Below, in pieces: positions 59,501 through 64,000 of a stretch of DNA of 64,000 nt. Below the pieces are notes generated by a model. The model made no database searches. It was not told the DNA's origin and saw only the letters and a program-made list of their open reading frames with translations. The translations under genes were made by a program, and so were the position numbers. The stretch comes from Arbacia lixula (Eukaryota > Echinodermata > Echinoidea > Arbacioida > Arbaciidae): NCBI GenBank assembly GCA_963669155.1, contig OZ022593.1, positions 16,200,258 to 16,264,257 on the forward strand, written 5' to 3'. Positions within the stretch are counted from its first letter, which is position 1; every line of letters starts with the position of its first letter.

Positions 59501-59747
59501 CCGTGATGGTTATCTTCTCTTCGTTCATGAAATCAGTATCCCTTCTCAGTGGATCCCGTTATGTCATAGCTCATCTCCCTCTCCTGTGCTTGCCATGTAA
59601 TCACACTTTAATGAAGTACCTCTCATTTTCCCCTGTCTCGCCAACCAGGTCTCAGATAACGAGCTGGAGGCTGATGAGGGAGAGGACGAGGACGACGATG
59701 ACGACGACGATGAGGAGGAGGATGATGAGGAAGAGGAAGAAGCATGA
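37588..59747 (+). CDS. USO1: USO1 / p115 general vesicular transport factor (20 exons)
   Basis: Coding join: 37588-37653, 38385-38471, 40329-40473, 40963-41078, 42110-42268, 44325-44530, 45201-45303, 45773-45913, 46716-46959, 47589-47794, 48929-49042, 50125-50243, 51178-51359, 52495-52601, 53313-53451, 54453-54595, 55705-55869, 56080-56316, 58799-58951, 59649-59747. The total is 2931 nt, 976 residues plus stop; every junction has GT-AG and keeps frame. Residues 1-630 form the armadillo-like globular head (for example IQKIVAFENAFERLL and PPRPAIVVLLMSMVNEKQPF, both strongly conserved in animals). Residues 640-944 are Gln/Glu/Leu-rich coiled coil, and the last 32 residues are acidic (DEDDDDDDDEEEDDEEEEEA). 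Known role: a homodimeric tether on ER-Golgi vesicles and cis-Golgi, bound by Rab1 and SNAREs, whose acidic tail binds GM130 and giantin. The gene looks intact. Exon edges come from homology with vertebrate p115 and splice consensus; no transcript was available. Confidence 0.97.
37654..38384 (+). other. USO1 intron 1
   Basis: AT-rich, without recognisable repeats or embedded genes. Confidence 0.6.
38385..38471 (+). CDS. USO1: USO1 exon 2 (23-51)
   Basis: The acceptor TTTTTGTTGTACAG is followed by IARLCDRVQSSTLLEDRRDA and ARALKALSK; donor AAG|GTACCG. Start of the armadillo head; matches LCDRVxSSTLLxDRR of vertebrate p115. Confidence 0.95.
38472..40328 (+). other. USO1 intron 2
   Basis: Carries a TIR element of the GGGCCCTGTTGCATA family (38546-38716) and, next to its left end, a fragment of a second family (GGGCCCTGTCATAAACAGC, 38513-38545). 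The rest is AT-rich; a 123-codon open frame near 39260 has no support. Confidence 0.6.
38546..38716. mobile_element. TIR element, GGGCCCTGTTGCATA family
   Basis: Ends CTGGGCCCTGTTGCGTAAAA and GGTAAGTTTTAAGCAACAGG followed by GCCC. Interior ACTACCATGGTAAC is shared with the other copies. Confidence 0.85.
40329..40473 (+). CDS. USO1: USO1 exon 3 (52-100)
   Basis: KFRLDVGTQAMDILVHVLET, then TEITGYALDTLFNVLSGQ and an acidic end; donor TCAG|GTACGC, phase 1. Confidence 0.95.
40963..41078 (+). CDS. USO1: USO1 exon 4 (100-138)
   Basis: Acceptor TTTTTTTTGCAG; DELTNGEVVDMEQQKLCAQF, then AEIFIKNAKHIPLVLGLLE; donor GAG|GTATGA. Confidence 0.95.
41147..41679 (+). mobile_element. TTAA-flanked element, AGATTGTCCGTCCC family
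   Basis: In USO1 intron 4. TTAA at 41143-41146 and 41680-41683. Ends AGATTGTCCGTCCCTTTT and AAAAAGGGACTGGCTGTCT are imperfectly inverted. The centre contains the palindrome ACTTTTTTCGTACTACGAAA. About 533 bp, non-coding. Confidence 0.9.
41961..42144 (+). repeat. ~92-bp tandem duplication across exon 5 acceptor
   Basis: Copy 1 (41961-42052) and copy 2 (42053-42144) each contain the intron end (TGACTTGTTTTTACCCCAG) and the first 35 bases of exon 5. Copy 1 differs at a few positions. Using the copy 1 acceptor and reading on gives a stop after 13 codons. Confidence 0.93.
42110..42268 (+). CDS. USO1: USO1 exon 5 (139-191)
   Basis: DYEFRVRWPAIRLLTCLLSH, then VLGSPMGVSKMMDLLSDTRE and VIRND; donor GAT|GTAAGA. 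A degenerate copy of the first 35 bases, with its own acceptor, lies 91 bp upstream. Confidence 0.95.
42297..42656. mobile_element. TTAA-flanked ~360-bp palindrome, AGGGCATATACTG family
   Basis: In USO1 intron 5. TTAA on both sides. The left half reads AGGGCATATACTGTACTGGG and onward to CCTCAAAATGTTCGGCC, and the right half is nearly its exact inverse, so the whole element can fold into one long hairpin. No coding sequence. Confidence 0.92.
43328..43935. repeat. 84-bp minisatellite, eight units
   Basis: In USO1 intron 5. Units begin GACTATTCAGACGATCAG at 43328, 43412, 43491, 43575, 43659, 43743, 43811 and 43890; most are 84 bp, others lose 5 or 16 bp. Each contains AAGATTAGTGCGAATCATAT and TCATATGACCTCACACTG. 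Confidence 0.93.
44325..44530 (+). CDS. USO1: USO1 exon 6 (192-260)
   Basis: GLLLLIQLTKGNANIQKIVA, FENAFERLLEIMSEEGGSDG, GIVVEDCLLLLINLLKKNNS; donor GG|GTGAGT, phase 2. Among the most conserved parts of the p115 head. Confidence 0.97.
44720..44850 (+). repeat. Intron 6 copy of exon 8/intron 8 repeat
   Basis: Nearly identical to 46268-46378 (GGATAATGATGGAGGTTGTG through TCCCTACAGACATTCTGACT). It is the only copy that lies before exon 7. Confidence 0.85.
45020..45105. mobile_element. CAGTGAAACCTGT-family fragment
   Basis: ACAGTGAAACCTGTATATAA to CTTTCTATACAGGTGG, within USO1 intron 6. Shorter than the copies at 3520 and 52000. Confidence 0.6.
45201..45303 (+). CDS. USO1: USO1 exon 7 (260-294)
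   Basis: LIQKVTPFFNIQKVGGQDTT, then WSAQKVNNVHLMLQ; acceptor TTGACTTGCACAG, donor CAG|GTAGGC. Confidence 0.95.
45773..45913 (+). CDS. USO1: USO1 exon 8 (295-341)
   Basis: IVRILVAPSNPQQSTGSCQK, CGLLKLLCDVLMASGVPADI, LTE; donor GAG|GTGATG. Its 3' end is copied several times in the following intron. Confidence 0.95.
45914..46400 (+). repeat. Tandem copies of exon 8 end plus donor (intron 8)
   Basis: Three degenerate repeats near 46035, 46178 and 46340 contain versions of GATGTCCTGATGGCCAGTGG and ACTGAGGTGATATATG, i.e. the end of exon 8 and its donor, each followed by a purine-rich GGAAGAGGAGGGAGG block. Confidence 0.8.
46716..46959 (+). CDS. USO1: USO1 exon 9 (342-423)
   Basis: TINTVSEVIRGCRVNQDFFA, PPRPAIVVLLMSMVNEKQPF, LRCAVLYCFQCFLYRNETGQ; donor GATG|GTGAGA, phase 1. 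The last ~45 bases are repeated three times downstream. Confidence 0.96.
46915..47530 (+). repeat. Exon 9 end plus donor repeated (intron 9)
   Basis: The exon segment GGCCAGGAGCAGATTATTGC to GCAGATG|GTGAG recurs at 47080-47125, 47213-47258 and 47349-47393, each followed by GTGA and TTACAGTCAGAAC-CGCTTTAG blocks. Unit about 130-165 bp. Confidence 0.93.
47589..47794 (+). CDS. USO1: USO1 exon 10 (423-491)
   Basis: VSAVTAGQLLCGGLFSTDAL, SNWCASIALAHALKDNASQK, VSLLQQCTNLMAQ; donor CAG|GTGAGC. The last ~70 bases and the donor recur five more times in intron 10. Confidence 0.96.
47728..48725 (+). repeat. Exon 10 end plus donor repeated five more times (intron 10)
   Basis: Donor-bearing copies have GTGAGC at 47978, 48162, 48370 and 48553; a fifth copy near 48717 has lost the GT. 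Unit about 164-208 bp. Each holds a version of CTCTCTCCTGCAGCAGTGCA and TCATGGCCCAG then the donor. A poly-C run (48311-48330) has expanded in one copy. Confidence 0.95.
48929..49042 (+). CDS. USO1: USO1 exon 11 (492-529)
   Basis: PTVKFQTRLGLLILLSSWVA, then HSPLAVSHFLGHPGNVPF; donor TTC|GTATCC, weaker than the others. Confidence 0.93.
49714..50068. mobile_element. TTAA-flanked palindrome, AGGGCATATACTG family
   Basis: In USO1 intron 11, 57 bp before exon 12. Nearly perfect inverted halves; the left terminal A seems lost, so the TTAA abuts GGGCATATACTG. Confidence 0.92.
50125..50243 (+). CDS. USO1: USO1 exon 12 (530-569)
   Basis: LTAQVVEGGDEQETLVQGLC, AFLLGICTQFNDNSNKNFTK; acceptor TTCGTGTTCCTCAG, donor AA|GTAAGT. 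Confidence 0.95.
50640..50701 (+). repeat. Duplicate of exon 13 acceptor and start
   Basis: After the acceptor CTCCTACCAG the sequence reads ESLQRLIAKRIGVK in the correct phase, then diverges and stops at a TAA shortly after (CIFSIMKS). Parallel to 51160-51220, which starts the real exon 13. About 520 bp apart. Confidence 0.9.
51178..51359 (+). CDS. USO1: USO1 exon 13 (569-630)
   Basis: ESLQQLIAKRIGVESFIEKL, EAVSKHESYTQAAKKPQLRF, FDYEFTSLFKQLE; donor GAAA|GTAAGT. End of the globular head. A partial second copy of its 5' end lies at 50659. Confidence 0.95.
51509..51677. mobile_element. TIR element with AGGTTTGCGATCAATTGC ends
   Basis: CCCCGTAACATAAAGGTTTG and AACCTTTCTGTTGCGGGGCC form inverted ends; GCGATCAATTGCAAA and TTTTGCGATTGATCGC lie inside. 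In USO1 intron 13. Fragments of the family occur at 38513 and 45530. Confidence 0.8.
52000..52191. mobile_element. CAGTGAAACCTGT-family element
   Basis: GATACAGTGGAACCTACTTT to TATACAGGTGTGACTATA, flanked by TA, with repeated AAAGACCAC motifs. USO1 intron 13. Confidence 0.75.
52216..52448. mobile_element. ~230-bp foldback element
   Basis: ACTACAGCTCAAAGGAATTG and its inverse at the far end, with long inner arms (CCGCGGTATATTTTGTCCAG and inverse). Only about 40 bp of loop. USO1 intron 13, ending 47 bp before exon 14. Confidence 0.88.
52495..52601 (+). CDS. USO1: USO1 exon 14 (630-665)
   Basis: SSVIKSVQAGDDADAKKTVE, DHNSIVTQYKDLIREQ; acceptor CATGCTCCACAG, donor CAG|GTATGC. Enters the coiled-coil region. 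Confidence 0.95.
52640..53110 (-). pseudogene. CR1/L2-type LINE reverse-transcriptase C-terminal remnant
   Basis: On the minus strand one frame reads APRYIHELLNFK, then LRSSQDTLWLQVPQIRTKVT, LGDRSFFCAAPRLWN, a stop, LPVDIRKSKTLDNFKSKVKT and YLF followed by a stop at 52784. The order LRSSxxxxLxVPxxxxxxxGDRSFxxAAPxLWNxLPxxIR...FKxxLKTxLF is the conserved end of CR1/L2-like LINEs. The 3' tail is an AATAAT/ATTATT microsatellite at about 52637-52660. 5'-truncated insertion in USO1 intron 14, antisense to the gene. Confidence 0.88.
53313..53451 (+). CDS. USO1: USO1 exon 15 (666-712)
   Basis: DSELHQLRKQNEETTRELRR, AESQLGEQSCQIQQLKDQYI, LLKAQH; donor CATG|GTAAGC. Heptad-rich coiled coil; QIQQxKDQYxLLK is conserved in vertebrates. 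Confidence 0.95.
53488..53549. repeat. (GT)n and poly-T tract
   Basis: About 16 GT repeats followed by a T run of about 26, directly downstream of exon 15, with G-rich sequence after it. Confidence 0.95.
54153..54320. mobile_element. TIR element, GGTGTTTCACAAAGCTGTTCG family
   Basis: GGTGTTTCACCAAGCTGTTC followed by GTAAGTTACGAACG, and the inverse at the right end. Intron 15. Confidence 0.85.
54453..54595 (+). CDS. USO1: USO1 exon 16 (712-759)
   Basis: GNHSGQTEQGEETAAQTTTD, TLEAQVSSLSQQLQEKDAEI, ERL; donor CTA|GTAAGT. A low-complexity Thr/Gln linker leads into coiled coil. Confidence 0.9.
54613..54911. mobile_element. TIR element, GGTGTTTCACAAAGCTGTTCG family
   Basis: GGTGTTTCACAAAGCTGTTC at the left and CGAACAGCCGGGTGATACAC at the right; longer and more diverged than the copy at 54153. 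It begins 17 bp after exon 16. Confidence 0.8.
55155..55750 (+). repeat. Repeated copies of exon 17 acceptor and start (intron 16)
   Basis: Blocks with TTTCATTTATTTTTGACAG followed by AGAGCAGAGCCCAAGGCTGT occur at 55244 and 55540, with partial copies at 55155 and 55330-55480. The functional version is at 55705, where the exon reads AAAGCAGAGACG. Copies contain stops soon after the acceptor. Confidence 0.88.
55705..55869 (+). CDS. USO1: USO1 exon 17 (760-814)
   Basis: KAETSPGDIPRAAPSESSSE, LISLKMVVEERTAQAESYQK, QVEDLTQQLQTAMAP; donor CCG|GTGAGT. Upstream are degraded copies of its acceptor and first bases. Confidence 0.92.
56080..56316 (+). CDS. USO1: USO1 exon 18 (815-893)
   Basis: TTNNGDNSDNSALIAEKAAM, RLADLEGRASRLEADNARLS, AKDSLEAELKEASAKAASPE; donor CAG|GTAAGC. 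Long coiled coil. Confidence 0.94.
56358..56950. mobile_element. TIR element with GGCGGTATTCCGAAAA ends
   Basis: Ends GGGGCGGTATTCCGAAAA and TTTTCGGAATACCCTCCC; the interior repeats GGAAAAATTTTATC and GAGATAAAATTTTTAT. About 590 bp in intron 18. A fragment lies near 19210. Confidence 0.8.
57283..58052. mobile_element. TTAA-flanked element with CCCTATCTAGCCC ends
   Basis: TTAA at 57279-57282 and 58053-58056. Ends CCCTATCTAGCCC and GGGCTATATAGGG, with G/C-run-bearing inner inverted repeats (GGGGGGGCAAAAACAGCCCC and inverse). Ends beginning CCC after TTAA are typical of piggyBac-type elements; non-autonomous. Confidence 0.88.
58229..58592. mobile_element. TTAA-flanked palindrome, AGGGCATATACTG family
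   Basis: Third copy inside USO1 (intron 18), TTAA on both sides, nearly perfect inverted halves. Confidence 0.93.
58799..58951 (+). CDS. USO1: USO1 exon 19 (894-944)
   Basis: QERDELSAEVTELKGDVERV, QKEMEDLLVLLTETDEKKAS, YKQKLKDLNQE; KEMEDLLVLL...LKDL matches the conserved C-terminal coiled-coil block; donor GAG|GTATAT. Confidence 0.96.
59649..59747 (+). CDS. USO1: USO1 exon 20 (945-976), acidic tail
   Basis: VSDNELEADEGEDEDDDDDD, then a run of Glu/Asp and final Ala, stop TGA. The acidic tail is the GM130/giantin-binding end in vertebrates; here it is longer and purely acidic. Confidence 0.96.
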   Translation, partial: VSDNELEADEGEDEDDDDDDDEEEDDEEEEEA

Positions 59748-62700
59748 TTGGAGGCAGCAGACGAAATGATAAACTTCCCGAACATTCTCTGAAACGTCTG
59801 AAATTTGAGCCAGGTTAGATCCGTCTACAAGTCCAGGAGGAAGAGTAGACTCAGTGATATTTTCCTCTCTTTCATAACCTTTCCTGTGCCAGATAAGATG
59901 CTGCTCTATGGAGATTTGTGTTCATTCCTGGGCCCTGTTGCATAAAACTTACCATTGATGGTAACTTTGCTATTAATGGCAACTTCTATGGAAACCTTGA
60001 ATTTGATTGGCTGTCCAGTGATGTTACCATGGTAGTTACCATTGATGGCAGAGTTACCATTAATGGTAAGTTTTATGCAACGGGACCCTGGTGGAAAAAT
60101 ACGCTCATGGCGCAGTTGTAGACGAGAAGTGGTGGTGATGAAAGGCGTGATCACACTGGAGTGGTTTTAGGCTGCGAATCGTTGCGTGAGATGACTTTCC
60201 AGTAGCACGAGCGAGAAGGCGTGCAGAGCTGGTGATGTGACTCAATCCACCTCGAGGGTGACTCAGCATAATTTTAAGTTCAAACTTCAGTCAACTCTCC
60301 ATGAAGTTGAAGAGTTGCTTCACTGATACACAGCTTGTCATAGGCTGCGTTTATCCACTCTTTTCTAGCCTTTGATCAGCGTTTTCAAATGTGATTAAAA
60401 ACGGTAAATTTAGGAAGTTGATGAATGCATCCATAGTGTGTTAGCACAGGTATGCAGTATGGTCAGAAGCAAAATAATCCAAAATAGGTATACATGTACC
60501 ATATCATTTTCCGCATACAGCCTTTGTACATTTTCTTTCTTTTTGAATTATTTACAATTCTTTCATTTTTTTGCATGAGCGTTTTTGGTAAATATGTGTT
60601 AGAAAGGAAACATTTACATACCACTAAATTATCACATATTCCAGATTAGTCCTTTTTGCATTTTTCTTTCTTTTTCTAACTTATTCGCAATTCTTTTATT
60701 TGTACCTGAGAGCAGCAGAAGTAGGGAGGAAGGAAACCTTTACGAAGGATAAACAAGATTTTACATTAGATCAATCGTACACATTCTTCCCTTTAAGTTT
60801 ATTCTCATTTCAAGTGGAAGGATGTATCTCAAAAGAATGTTATTAATAGTGTGCACCTCTCAGTCATGAGATAGCTATTGGAGAGCTGTCTCGGTGTCTT
60901 CTTATTCGTTCATTAGGTTTAAAAAGATAATTGATTGCCTTATCCTGCTTAGACTTGCCTGTGTGGTAATATGCATGTTGTCACAATGAGAAAATATGAG
61001 TTTTTAAATTGTTAATTTGTTCAAGATAAATGTTATGCTATTTATTATTTTAAAACAATCCTTACGCTCACACCACAATCAAGAGCTGTTGCTTAGTTCA
61101 TAAATACCATTCTGTTGTGTGTATAAGGCATCATATAACTTAACTAAGTAAATCTAGTGGTACAGTTTAATTTTTCTGGTGCATTTTAATGTTTTTGCAA
61201 CCTTAACATACCACAGAATTTACTAAAAAAAACTAATTTTATAAGGATTTTGTTTTAACAAGGGAAGGCAGTATGTAGAAAAAATGTTGCTTAGAAATTA
61301 TTTGAAAAGAGAGAGAGTGGAAGAGAGTGTAAGATAGAGAGAGAGGGAGAGAGAGAAACAAAAAAGTGAGAAAGGACAATGTAGTTTTATACCTCAGGAC
61401 TTGGTACGTTGGAAACAATTAAACTACACTAATCTTTGTGACTGCTGTGATGCAACCACTACACACCTTGTAAGATGCGTGGTACTGGTGCAAATATATC
61501 TCTAGTGCATGTGTGCCAGATCTTTGTGTGCAAGATCAAGTGCTCCCCTATGGGAATTGTGTGTATTCATTCTGAAAATGGTTGCATGTGGCACACAAAT
61601 ATAGTGATCAATACTGCACGCACATACAATATGTTTCATACCGTTATAGTGTGCATTTCCACAGCAAGCCTCGAAACAATTCAGAGAATTCATGCTCTTG
61701 ATTTACATTTGAATGGAGGGAGATAGTATTGGCAAAGGCTACGAGACCCATAGTCAATGGTATGCCATTCTTCTATGGTCATGGGTCCAATTTGTGTTTG
61801 ATTTCAGGATGCTAGGAAGGAACCATCATAAAATGGATAAATATTCATTAAAATTCAAGAAAATCCAACAAAATTCTGACCCGGCGATGACGGCAGATTA
61901 CGGCCTGTAATCATTGCCACTACTACCTTCTTAATGTTATGATTGAGAAAGAAGAGACAACTGATTGATTGACATAGCGATGAGGTCATCTTGTAGGTAC
62001 TCTCATCGATTCGCAGATGTTTATCAGATGTTTATAAGGGATTGTGTTACGTTTCAAAGGGTTGTGCCTACCGGTAATGTTCAGAGAGGTTACATAGTCT
62101 CAACGCTGATTTACTTCGATTTTCATGGCGATTAAACTTAAAATTTAAAGACACATGTACGTCACACCTGGTAGTGTGATGTGATTATGCGTACGCTGTG
62201 CGTCATTTCAATTTGATCAGGTGTAGTTTTAGCACGATGCATTAGCATTAGCATCTACCCACTTGGTATGATTTCAGCAGTACAAAAGAAAGAAAGAGTC
62301 TGCACATCACAGGATTGAACCTAGACTATAACATAAGAAGAACTGCCAGAAGCATAGTCTGCAATTTTGTCAAATTTGTGATGCAGCTTTGCAGGCATTG
62401 ACTGATAATGGGCTTAGTCCATATCTCTACTTGTCAAGGTACCAGGAGTGTGTATGTATGATAATAATCAATTACAGGCGTGTAAGTGCTCATTACAGTT
62501 TCTCACATGTATTGCAGTTAATTTCTTACAATTTTGCATGCTCCATTGTTATTACCATTCCTGTAGGTATCTCAAATCCTGTTTTTGTGTTTTATCTGTA
62601 TATTTGTTGAAAGAATTATATTCCTCTATTTTACAGAAAAGATCATTTGCCTTTTTTCCCTTTGTTTTGTCACTTTTTTTAGTTTGATATGGTAAGAAGA

Positions 62701-63020
62701 TCAAGACACAAAAATGGTTCAGTAGTTTTGTGATCGACAGAAGACTGTGATGTTCATTGGGTCATTCCCAAGGATGTAATTTTCATGCCAAGAGTTCTAT
62801 GCCGTGTACGACGAACAATATTTTTAGATGAAAAAATACAATACATGTATTTCGTTACTGTTTTATAACTCCTATATGTTGTGTATTGATGTCATGAAAT
62901 GAAAATGGTACATTTCACTTCAATTGTTTGTACAAGAATTAAATGTTATAAAGTGATTCAAAGAGATGCAATGTCATGTCAGTGGAATTGTAATAAATTT
63001 CAAATGAATTATAGAAATAT
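59748..63020 (+). other. Probable USO1 3' UTR and flank
   Basis: No further coding exon recognised. Candidate signals are ATTAAA at 60394-60399 and AATAAA at 62992-62997; if the latter is used, the 3' UTR exceeds 3 kb. It contains a TIR element (59929-60092), a GA-rich tract (61305-61355) and a diverged repeat near 61780-61910. Confidence 0.45.
59929..60092. mobile_element. TIR element, GGGCCCTGTTGCATA family (best preserved copy)
   Basis: GGGCCCTGTTGCATAAAACT at the left and TTTTATGCAACGGGACCC at the right. The TTACCATTGATGGTAACT palindrome units lie inside, around a central TGGAAACCTTGAATTTGATT. Confidence 0.92.
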
Positions 63021-63276
63021 AAAAGGGATAATTTTGCATTGTCTGTCGTTGTGTCATGTTGTGGTTCATCGTTTTGATTGTTTTCTGACGGGAGGTTGGT
63101 CAATGTGGGCTGGCCTATAATGAGAAATACAATGTACATGTAATTAGGTTTTTGTGAATTGTATGAAGACATTTTCCATTGGGCTTATACACAAACCACA
63201 AAAAGAGCAAAAAACGTTGTGGTGTAGTGCTACAGTAGTACATGTATACCTGGCATTCAGGATTTTGTTCTCTTAA

Positions 63277-63788
63277 AGATTGTCCGTCCCTTTTGCAAGC
63301 TTAAAATTTGAAATCGTCTATCACGATCGTAAATTGAAGAAAGTGTGATTCAAGACCATTTCTAAGAATATAGCATGTTGAAGCTTTCTGTACATGTAAA
63401 AAAATTCAGCCATTAAATTTCTAACCGACTTTTTTCGTACTACGAAAAAAGTATTAGTCTTTGTTACAGTATCTATGTGGTCATTATGCATGTGTGAAGT
63501 CCTAATTTTATGAGTAACTACCAAACTTTGGAGATGATTCCTTCCATAGAACAATTTTTTTTCATAATGCGTTTTATAATTTAGTAAACAGATTAATCAA
63601 TATTTCAACACAAACTGCTAAGAGCCTGAGGTAAAGACTATTAATCAGACGTTGTTGACGTGCATTATTTGAATTTTACACTACGTATCAGTTTCAAATT
63701 GTGAATATAGAGCTTGGTAACACTTCTCTATATGTTTTGCCAATGTTGCGATGGTTTTGTGGTGATCTGAAAAAGGGACTGGCTGTCT
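63277..63788 (+). mobile_element. TTAA-flanked element, AGATTGTCCGTCCC family
   Basis: Full-length copy, TTAA at 63273-63276 and 63789-63792; highly similar to 41147-41679. Confidence 0.92.
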
Positions 63789-63792
63789 TTAA

Positions 63793-64000
63793 AGGGCATA
63801 TACTGTACTGGGAAGGCAAAAAAGCCTTCAAAATATAATTGTTAGCAATCTTCTTGCCAATGGTCTTAAATTCATGTATTGTCCATTTTAGAAGCTTGCT
63901 GAAAGTCATTTGCCCTCAAATGATCCATATATGGAGTTATTAATGATTAATGATTAAATCCTCAAAATGTTCGGGCCGAACATTTGGGGGATTTGTGATT
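63793..64000. mobile_element. TTAA-flanked palindrome, AGGGCATATACTG family (cut by window end)
   Basis: Left half and centre of a fourth copy; its TTAA (63789-63792) is also the right TTAA of the preceding element. Confidence 0.9.

Overview
This is a eukaryotic, animal-type window: intron-rich genes with GT-AG splice sites, one nuclear tRNA gene, LINE and Tc1 remnants, many short terminal-inverted-repeat elements, and long microsatellites and minisatellites. The gene content and the repeat style (TTAA-flanked elements, CAGTGAAACCTGT-type and GGGCCCTGTTGCATAAAAC-type elements) suggest a marine invertebrate deuterostome, most likely an echinoderm such as a sea urchin. That placement is inference; no species-diagnostic sequence was recognised.

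Layout. 1-13 kb holds no convincing protein gene: a broken Tc1-like transposase (1721-2030), interspersed elements, long CA, GA and GAA tracts, a 37-bp minisatellite (11.2-12.65 kb) and three minus-strand LINE 3' ends. An apparently intact elongator tRNA-Met(CAU) lies at 13160-13232 on the minus strand. At 15.2-17.2 kb there is a CT-rich ~214-bp satellite; the same satellite returns in opposite orientation at 31.4-37.1 kb. Between the two arrays lie two exons of a CARF/FLYWCH-like zinc-binding protein (18935-19921), a decamer satellite (19.9-21.06 kb), the last two coding exons of a basigin/neuroplastin-like membrane protein (21278-22167), and a zone of TTAA-flanked palindromic elements and a 290-bp inverted-repeat family (24.4-31.3 kb).

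The main gene is a complete 20-exon, plus-strand USO1 (p115, general vesicular transport factor) from 37588 to 59747. All exon junctions keep frame and give 976 codons plus stop, against about 960 residues in vertebrates. It has an armadillo-type head, a coiled-coil tail and a very acidic C-terminus, as expected for the Golgi tether that works with Rab1, GM130/giantin and SNAREs.

The most unusual feature is inside USO1. At six of its exons (5, 8, 9, 10, 13, 17) a short segment spanning an exon-intron boundary has been tandemly or locally duplicated into the adjoining intron, leaving one to five extra splice-site-bearing pieces of exon. Its introns also carry near-perfect ~360-bp palindromes, other TIR elements and a LINE remnant. 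59.75-64 kb is probable 3' UTR and downstream sequence with more of the same elements.
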